Assembly (NCBI RefSeq): GCF_003755175.1
Contig: NZ_RKHX01000001.1
Span: 310,001-374,000 of the forward strand
Source of the DNA: Cellulomonas sp. PhB150
GTDB taxonomy: Bacteria; Actinomycetota; Actinomycetes; Actinomycetales; Cellulomonadaceae
Reading direction: 5' to 3'
Length of the DNA: 64,000 bases
Shown: positions 59,358-64,000 of the stretch, piece after piece
How the letters are laid out: the number at the start of each line of letters is the position of its first letter
Numbering within the stretch: the stretch's first letter is position 1
Translations under genes and position numbers: made by a program
The notes under the pieces: model-generated
What the model saw: the letters and a program-made list of their open reading frames with translations, nothing else
Told to the model about the DNA's origin: nothing
The model's database searches: none

Positions 59358-60377
59358 TCAGGACCCCGTGACGATCGACTGGACCTCGGCGACCGGGACG
59401 TCGGCCGTGCTCGTGACGGTCTGGTCGGGCAGGGTGGTCGCGCCGCCGCCGAGGCTCGACACCCACGACGCGGTCCAGACCGCCTCGGCGGACAGGCGCG
59501 ACGTCGGCTCGTCGTGGTCGCCGACCACCGGCTGGTTGGCACTCGACCGGTCGAAGGTGATCGCGCAGTCGGTGCTCGCCCCCGCCGACCAGGGAGTGCC
59601 GGTGTCGCCGCACGTCGCCGAGGTCGCACCCGGCGCCGACAGGTGCAGCTCGTCGACCGAGGCGTCCACCCGAGCCCACAACGCACCGCCGTAGACGGAC
59701 GCCGTGACGTTCACCGCGGTGGGGCCGTCGAGCCAGACCCAGGTGGGCATCCCGACGAACGTCGCGCCGTCCCCCGTGCGCGTGGGGTTCCAGTGGATCT
59801 CGCCGGGCGCAAGGTTCATCGCCTTCATCGCGATCTCCGCGAGCATCTCGGGCGTGACCAGGGGCTCCGGCGGCGGGTCGCCCGCGTCGACCCACACGGT
59901 CGGGTGGTCCGTGAACCATGCCGTGGCCGCGTCACCGAAGCCGTCGATCTCCTTGCCGTCCTTCCAGTACGCGCTCGAGCACTCTCCGCTGTACCAGTGG
60001 CCCTTGTCGTCGTCGGCGTGCTCCTCGTACCCCGGGATGTCCTCGACCGGCTCGCCGAGGTTGTGGTCGTGAGCGTGCGCCTCCCCGCTGTCGACGTACT
60101 CGGCGTACGCCTTGCCGGTCATGAACTGGTTGTACCAGCACAGCGGGTGCTGGGCGATCGTCTTCGCGTCGATCGGCACCGAGTCACCACCGGCCGTGAC
60201 GCCGCTGCCGGTCACCGTCACGACGATCGTCCCGCCGCCCGCACTGCCGCCCGCGGAGCCTCCGCCGCAGCTGGCCGTGCACGGACCTCCTGCCGCGACG
60301 GCTCCCGGCGCGCCGCCAAGGATCGCGGCGGCGGTCAGCACGGCGAGGGCGCCGCCGACGCGAAGCCGCGTCAGCAC
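59358..60377 (-). CDS. Secreted protein with PTWxWxD motif (module copy B)
   Basis: A 339-residue exported protein, paralogue of the one at 56124-57005. The signal peptide (VGGALAVLTAAAILGGAPGA) ends near AVA-AGG at residue 28; a Gly/Ser-rich linker follows. The middle is rich in His, Asp and Trp (SGEAHAHDHNLGEPVED, DDDKGHWYSGECSSAYW). MPTWVWLDGP near residue 200 and the end VPVAEVQSIVTGS match copy A. The GTG start overlaps the upstream lipoprotein stop through the same GTGCTGA heptamer. Function is unknown; it may be a surface or cell-wall partner of the lipoprotein. Confidence 0.8.
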   Translation of the reverse strand: MLTRLRVGGALAVLTAAAILGGAPGAVAAGGPCTASCGGGSAGGSAGGGTIVVTVTGSGVTAGGDSVPIDAKTIAQHPLCWYNQFMTGKAYAEYVDSGEAHAHDHNLGEPVEDIPGYEEHADDDKGHWYSGECSSAYWKDGKEIDGFGDAATAWFTDHPTVWVDAGDPPPEPLVTPEMLAEIAMKAMNLAPGEIHWNPTRTGDGATFVGMPTWVWLDGPTAVNVTASVYGGALWARVDASVDELHLSAPGATSATCGDTGTPWSAGASTDCAITFDRSSANQPVVGDHDEPTSRLSAEAVWTASWVSSLGGGATTLPDQTVTSTADVPVAEVQSIVTGS

Positions 60378-61000
60378 GACGCACCCGGTCGGTACGTCTG
60401 GACCGCCCACGCTCCGGTCGGCTGCACGGCGACCTCGGCGCGGACCTTCTGACGTGCGGTCGGCAGGTCAGCGCCCGACGTCACGGTGCCGCCCCGGGTG
60501 TAGGTCGCCTGCCGCTCGTCGCTGCACAGGTCGACGACGACCAAGCGCTGGGAGCCACTGAGCTTTCCGTAGGTGCTGGTCACCTTTCCTCCCGTGGTCC
60601 AGCCGTCCTTCTTGTTCGTCGTGACGACGTCCTTCACCTGGGCGAGCGCGTCGTCGGTCGCGAGGTCCTTGATCGCCGGGGAGACCTTGCCCGCGGTCCG
60701 CGACCTCCAGAACTCCACCTGGAACTGCATCAACGAGTTCATCGCCTCGGCCTGCGGGCCCGTCACGTCGGGGATCTGCTCGAACGCGATGCCGAGGGCC
60801 GGGTCCGATCGGTCCACCGGGCCAGCGTGCGTCGGGCTCGGCGTCGACGTCGGAACGGGCTTCGATCTCACGTGGGCCGTCTCCGCGGGTGCCTGCGCGG
60901 TGGCCGTCGCCGCGGGCGCGTCGGTGCCCCCGGTGCACGCGCCGACCGTGAGCACGGCGGCGAGCGCGAGGGCGGACCGCGCACGCGTGCCCGGGCTCAA
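60371..61000 (-). CDS. Lipoprotein (module copy B), TTG start
   Basis: A 209-residue lipoprotein. The signal peptide ends at lipobox TVGAC near residue 22, followed by a Pro/Thr/Ser linker and an alpha/beta region (AEAMNSLMQFQVEFWRS, VVVDLCSDERQATY). It ends in Cys before the stop like copy A. The only start that gives a signal peptide is TTG at 60998-61000, overlapping the preceding lipoprotein stop (TTGA) with GGAG 8 bases upstream. A NTF2-like fold is possible. It is coupled at both ends. Confidence 0.75.
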   Translation of the reverse strand: MSPGTRARSALALAAVLTVGACTGGTDAPAATATAQAPAETAHVRSKPVPTSTPSPTHAGPVDRSDPALGIAFEQIPDVTGPQAEAMNSLMQFQVEFWRSRTAGKVSPAIKDLATDDALAQVKDVVTTNKKDGWTTGGKVTSTYGKLSGSQRLVVVDLCSDERQATYTRGGTVTSGADLPTARQKVRAEVAVQPTGAWAVQTYRPGASC

Positions 61001-61548
61001 CCCTCGAGCTCCTGCGACGCCGCCACCTGCGACGACAGAGCCGGCAGGTCCTTCAGCGGGTCGCGGCCGTCGCCCTTCCACGTGCTGGTGAGGGACACGA
61101 CCTGGTCGCCCACGAAGACGACCGAGCTGGCGCCGACCGAGCCGCTCCACGCCGCGCCGTCGAGGTCCTGGTACCGCACGGTCGGGTCGGTGACCCCGGT
61201 CGCCGTGCCGTCGACCTCGGCCCGGAGCTTGACCCCCTCGGTCGACGACGCGGGCTGGACGCTCACGAAGAGCATGGCTCCGTCGACGAGGCTCGTGTCG
61301 GTCGGCCAGATGTCGCACGTCCGCTTGCCGTCGGCGTCGGTGGTCTCCAGGTCGCCCTCGACCCGCCCGACCTCCAGGCCCATGGCCGTCTCGACGTCCG
61401 AGCGGTCCATGCCGCAGACGAGGTCCGCCTCGGCGGCGGGCTGCGACGGGATCTGGGTCGGCATCGGTTCCTCCTCGGTGGACGACGTGCACCCCGCGAG
61501 GGAGGCACTGAGCAGCAGCGCGGCGAGGCCCCACAGGGGCGCCCTCAC
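60997..61548 (-). CDS. Lipoprotein of the WXG100-like operon
   Basis: A 183-residue lipoprotein with signal peptide (LWGLAALLLSASLAGC, lipobox near residue 20), an acidic linker and a domain containing VCGMDRSDVETAMGLEVG and KRTCDIWPTD. The two Cys in the mature domain could pair. This resembles the small DUF3558-like lipoproteins of actinobacteria, but I am not certain. The GTG start overlaps the stop of the 699-residue gene (GTGA). Confidence 0.75.
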   Translation of the reverse strand: MRAPLWGLAALLLSASLAGCTSSTEEEPMPTQIPSQPAAEADLVCGMDRSDVETAMGLEVGRVEGDLETTDADGKRTCDIWPTDTSLVDGAMLFVSVQPASSTEGVKLRAEVDGTATGVTDPTVRYQDLDGAAWSGSVGASSVVFVGDQVVSLTSTWKGDGRDPLKDLPALSSQVAASQELEG

Positions 61549-63644
61549 AGCGGCAGGCCCCACTGGTCGCGGTACGTGCCGATCACGCGCTCGGCGACGA
61601 TCGTCTTCATCGCCGACTTGTTGTACCAGTCCTGGTACGCCTGCGAGCCGGTGTCGAAGTGCGGGGGCGGGCCGGCCTGGATCGCGCTCGCCGGTGGCGG
61701 CGTGAAGTCGTAGCCGCGGTCGGCAGCACCCTGGACGGCCGCGTCGTCGAAGTAGCCGCTGGCGAGCAGCTGGTTCATCGTGGCGTCGGCGAGCTGCGTC
61801 TGGACCTTCTGGCTCAGCTCGGAGTACGTGGCACCCGAGTCCTTCGACGCGCTGTCCTTGATCTCGTCCAGCGTGGCGTCCTTGAGCTGGTCGACGCCGA
61901 AGTTGAGCCACTTGGGCTTGATCTCGGGGATGTACGGGATCGCGGAGGCCAGGCTGAGGGCGTCGGCGATCGCCTCGGCGCGCTTCTTCTGGTACTCCTC
62001 GTCCGACTTGTCGCCGCCGTACGCGGTGTCCAGCGTCCAGCCGATCACCTGCGACGCGTTGGTGATGGCGGGGTTGGAGTCGTCGCTGACGCCGCCCGTG
62101 ATGAAGTTGGCGGCCGCGTTGGGCTGCTTGAGCATCGCGTCGGTCAGGCCCTTGTTCACGGCGAGGTTCTGCGCCTGGAACAGGCCCGTCATGAAGGGCG
62201 TCAGGTCGTTCTGGTTCTCGCCCAGCGTCCCGACGATCTTCGCCAGCAGGGCCTTGTCGAGGACCGCGCCGTACGGCATGTCGGAGTCGAACAGGTCGCC
62301 GCTGCCCGGCTGCGACCAGCCCTGCGCGAGGTCGTCGTGGTCGTCGAGGATCACGCGGTAGGCGTCCGCGCCGTACGACGCGAGCATCTGGGCGACGTGC
62401 GAGCGCAGCCCGTCCGACATCTTCCAGCCCTCGTGCTGCCCGAAGACGAGCCACCCGTCGGACTGGCCCTCGCCGGTCTTGTCCCCGATGAGGGCGAAGG
62501 TCTGGGAGGCGAGGTCCGCCGAGAGCTGGCCGGAGGCCTCGCTGTTGCGCAGCTTGGTGGTCGCCGCCTCGAGCGCGGAGCCGAGCGCGCCACCGTTGGT
62601 CGCGTCGATGTCCCAGCGCCGGTCGAGCACCAGGTACGCCAGGCGCTCGGACACCGTGACGTCGTGGCCGTCGATGCTGACCTTGCGGTCGTCGCCGCCG
62701 CCGAAGAAGTCCTGCGCGGCCTCCGGGTTGTTGCCGAGCGCGGCCATGATGCCGGCCAAGGGGTCGCGGAACCGCTTCCCGTCGGCGTCGTACACGCCGC
62801 CGTTCGGGTCGTCGCTCCCGCGCGGCTCCCAGACCTTGCCGCGCTCGTCGCCGAGCTCGCGCTCGTAGTCGTAGACGCCCTCGGCGATCGTGCTGAGGAA
62901 CGGCGTCCCGTAGTGGCCGGCGTTGAGCAGGACCGTCAGCGCGTTCGCCCGGTCGACCTGGCCGCCGCCACCGTCGTAGTACGGGGAGGTCGGCACCTCC
63001 GCCTCGATCGTGTCGAGCCAGCTCTGCGCGTAGTCGGACGGCAGCGCGAGGTCGCCCGTGCTGCGCGTCGCCGTCGCGACGGTCGTCGACATGCCGTTGA
63101 GCAGCTTGCCGTACCAGGCGTTCTCCGCGTCGAGCTCGTCCTGGGTCTTGCTGCCGTCCTGGTCCGAGCGGTTGTACCCGAGCTTGATCACGACGTCCGC
63201 GAGCTCGTCGGCGCTGAGCGCCTTGGCGAAGCCTGCCGCGAAGTACGGGTCATCCTGCATCTCGATGATCTGGGCGATGAGGTCGTCGTCCGGCCTGCCG
63301 CCGTCCCGCAGCGCCTCGGCCGCCTCCTGACCCGCCTGCTGGGCCTTGTCCGGCGCCATCGAGGTGATCTCGGTGACGTCGTCGAACTGCACCGTGCCCG
63401 TCGGCCAGGTCGGGTTCGAGCCCTCCAGCGCCTGCGCCTTGGCGAGCCGGCGGCGCGCGTCGGGCAGGACGTCGCGCGCCCAGTCGGCCGCCGTCTGCAT
63501 CCCCTGGGTGTCGGACGTCGCGAGGTTGTAGCGCGACAGCGTCGTCCGCAGCGAGCTGCGCGCCGAGTCGAGCGTCTCGATGCCGCTGGTCAGTCCGTTG
63601 ACGAGCTGCTGCATGCCCGCCACGTCGATCATCGCCACGGCCAT
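61545..63644 (-). CDS. Large WXG100/LXG-like protein, DUF6571-like
   Basis: A 699-residue protein without signal peptide. The first 75 residues form two predicted helices (MIDVAGMQQLVNGLTSGIET and ADWARDVLPDARRRLAKAQ) like the N terminus of type VII secretion substrates. The rest is mostly helical, with recurring segments such as DDPYFAAGFAKALSADELADV and ALLAKIVGTLGENQNDL; overall it resembles DUF6571 proteins. I see no toxin active site or immunity gene. It starts one base after the WXG100-like gene and overlaps the next lipoprotein. A secreted or surface-assembled role is inference. Confidence 0.75.
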   Translation of the reverse strand: MAVAMIDVAGMQQLVNGLTSGIETLDSARSSLRTTLSRYNLATSDTQGMQTAADWARDVLPDARRRLAKAQALEGSNPTWPTGTVQFDDVTEITSMAPDKAQQAGQEAAEALRDGGRPDDDLIAQIIEMQDDPYFAAGFAKALSADELADVVIKLGYNRSDQDGSKTQDELDAENAWYGKLLNGMSTTVATATRSTGDLALPSDYAQSWLDTIEAEVPTSPYYDGGGGQVDRANALTVLLNAGHYGTPFLSTIAEGVYDYERELGDERGKVWEPRGSDDPNGGVYDADGKRFRDPLAGIMAALGNNPEAAQDFFGGGDDRKVSIDGHDVTVSERLAYLVLDRRWDIDATNGGALGSALEAATTKLRNSEASGQLSADLASQTFALIGDKTGEGQSDGWLVFGQHEGWKMSDGLRSHVAQMLASYGADAYRVILDDHDDLAQGWSQPGSGDLFDSDMPYGAVLDKALLAKIVGTLGENQNDLTPFMTGLFQAQNLAVNKGLTDAMLKQPNAAANFITGGVSDDSNPAITNASQVIGWTLDTAYGGDKSDEEYQKKRAEAIADALSLASAIPYIPEIKPKWLNFGVDQLKDATLDEIKDSASKDSGATYSELSQKVQTQLADATMNQLLASGYFDDAAVQGAADRGYDFTPPPASAIQAGPPPHFDTGSQAYQDWYNKSAMKTIVAERVIGTYRDQWGLPL

Positions 63645-63645
63645 G

Positions 63646-63936
63646 TCAGTACCACGTCGCTCGGTAGTCGGTCGGGTCGACCTTCGCGGGCTCGCGCGAG
63701 TACCGCGACGTCATCTCGTCCACGCAGTCGCCGCCCGCAGTGCCCGCCTTGGTCTGCATGTCGGTGCAGTCCTTCGAGAACGTGTCCGCCGTGGTGCTGA
63801 CCCAGGCCTCGTTGGCCAGCGCGCTGAGCACGGACGAGAACGCCGATCCCGCCCACGACGCCTGCGTCTGCGCGCCGGGTGTCGCGCCGTGCAGCGCACT
63901 GCGGTACCGGTTCTCGACCTTCTCGGGGTCAGTCAT
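63646..63936 (-). CDS. WXG100-like small helical protein
   Basis: A 96-residue protein, the usual WXG100 length. Two predicted helices flank ANEAWVSTTADTFSKD, where W45 and F53 match the WxG...F turn with Ser in place of Gly; a literal WAG occurs at 28-30. Two Cys (57 and 71) are unusual for the family. No YxxxD/E secretion signal is obvious. GAGGGAG precedes the ATG. It likely pairs with the 699-residue protein downstream. No secretion ATPase is in the window. Confidence 0.7.
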   Translation of the reverse strand: MTDPEKVENRYRSALHGATPGAQTQASWAGSAFSSVLSALANEAWVSTTADTFSKDCTDMQTKAGTAGGDCVDEMTSRYSREPAKVDPTDYRATWY

Positions 63937-64000
63937 CCCGCTCCCTCGCTCGTCACGTGCTCGGATGTCCGCAATTTCACTCTAACGACCAGTTCGCCCG
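63933..64000 (-). CDS. Possible C-terminal end of an upstream operon gene (partial)
   Basis: One minus-strand frame stays open from the window edge to a TGA that overlaps the WXG100-like ATG (ATGA). It reads GELVVRVKLRTSEHVTSEGAG. The overlap type matches the other junctions of this operon, which supports a real gene, but 22 codons are too few to identify it. Confidence 0.4.
   Translation of the reverse strand, partial: GELVVRVKLRTSEHVTSEGAG

Noticed and set aside
61545..63936. Polymorphic toxin-immunity pair
   Set aside because: The 699-residue protein has no recognisable C-terminal toxin motif and is followed by lipoproteins rather than a small immunity gene.

Overview
The window is chromosomal DNA from a high-GC Gram-positive bacterium (Actinobacteria). 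Codon third positions are almost all G or C. An actinobacterial integration host factor (mihF) lies beside gmk and rpoZ, PriA looks helicase-dead, and a Rv2578c-type radical SAM gene sits at a SOS box. The gene order and the uS4 (RpsD) sequence suggest Micrococcales near Cellulomonadaceae; that family-level call is inference. I see no rRNA, tRNA, CRISPR array, transposase or prophage.

Layout. 1-9.3 kb (all minus strand): start of rpe, rsmB, fmt, a HAD phosphatase-like gene, priA, metK, coaBC, rpoZ, gmk, mihF. 9.4-18.2 kb: the pyrimidine operon pyrR-pyrB-pyrC-(membrane protein)-carA-carB-pyrF, every junction overlapping, headed by a PyrR-binding RNA element that covers the pyrR ribosome binding site. 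18.3-21.6 kb: a PrmC-related methyltransferase and, on the plus strand, a seven-helix GGDEF-EAL cyclic-di-GMP protein. 21.6-26 kb: nusB, efp, a SatD-like regulator paired with a membrane protein, then aroQ, aroB, aroK. 26.2-29.7 kb: a 1176-residue secreted FN3-repeat protein on the plus strand, separating aroK from aroC. 31-42.8 kb: a monoderm type IV pilus locus (pilB, pilT, pilC, pilA, three minor pilins, pilD, pilM, pilN, pilO) lying between aroE and aroC. 42.9-49 kb: aroE, mltG, ruvX, alaS and two small membrane proteins. 49.2-56 kb: rpsD, rarA, an MmpL transporter, a small membrane protein, aspS. 56-64 kb: accessory region with two copies of a lipoprotein plus secreted-protein pair, a SOS-linked radical SAM gene and a coupled operon led by a WXG100-like protein.

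How the parts fit. The ancestral block alaS-ruvX-mltG-aroE-aroC-aroK-aroB-aroQ-efp-nusB-pyrR appears to have been opened twice, once by the pilus locus and once by the FN3 gene; both encode surface structures. PilB starts with two MshEN-type repeats, which bind cyclic-di-GMP in related ATPases, so the GGDEF-EAL enzyme may control the pilus. The best candidates for an undescribed system are the coupled WXG100-like / 699-residue / lipoprotein / lipoprotein / secreted-protein operon at the right edge together with its duplicated lipoprotein-secreted pair at 56-57.5 kb, and the pilus minor pilin that carries a large beta-helix-like domain. Several genes have a TANNNT hexamer 6-7 bases before the start codon and no Shine-Dalgarno, suggesting leaderless transcripts.
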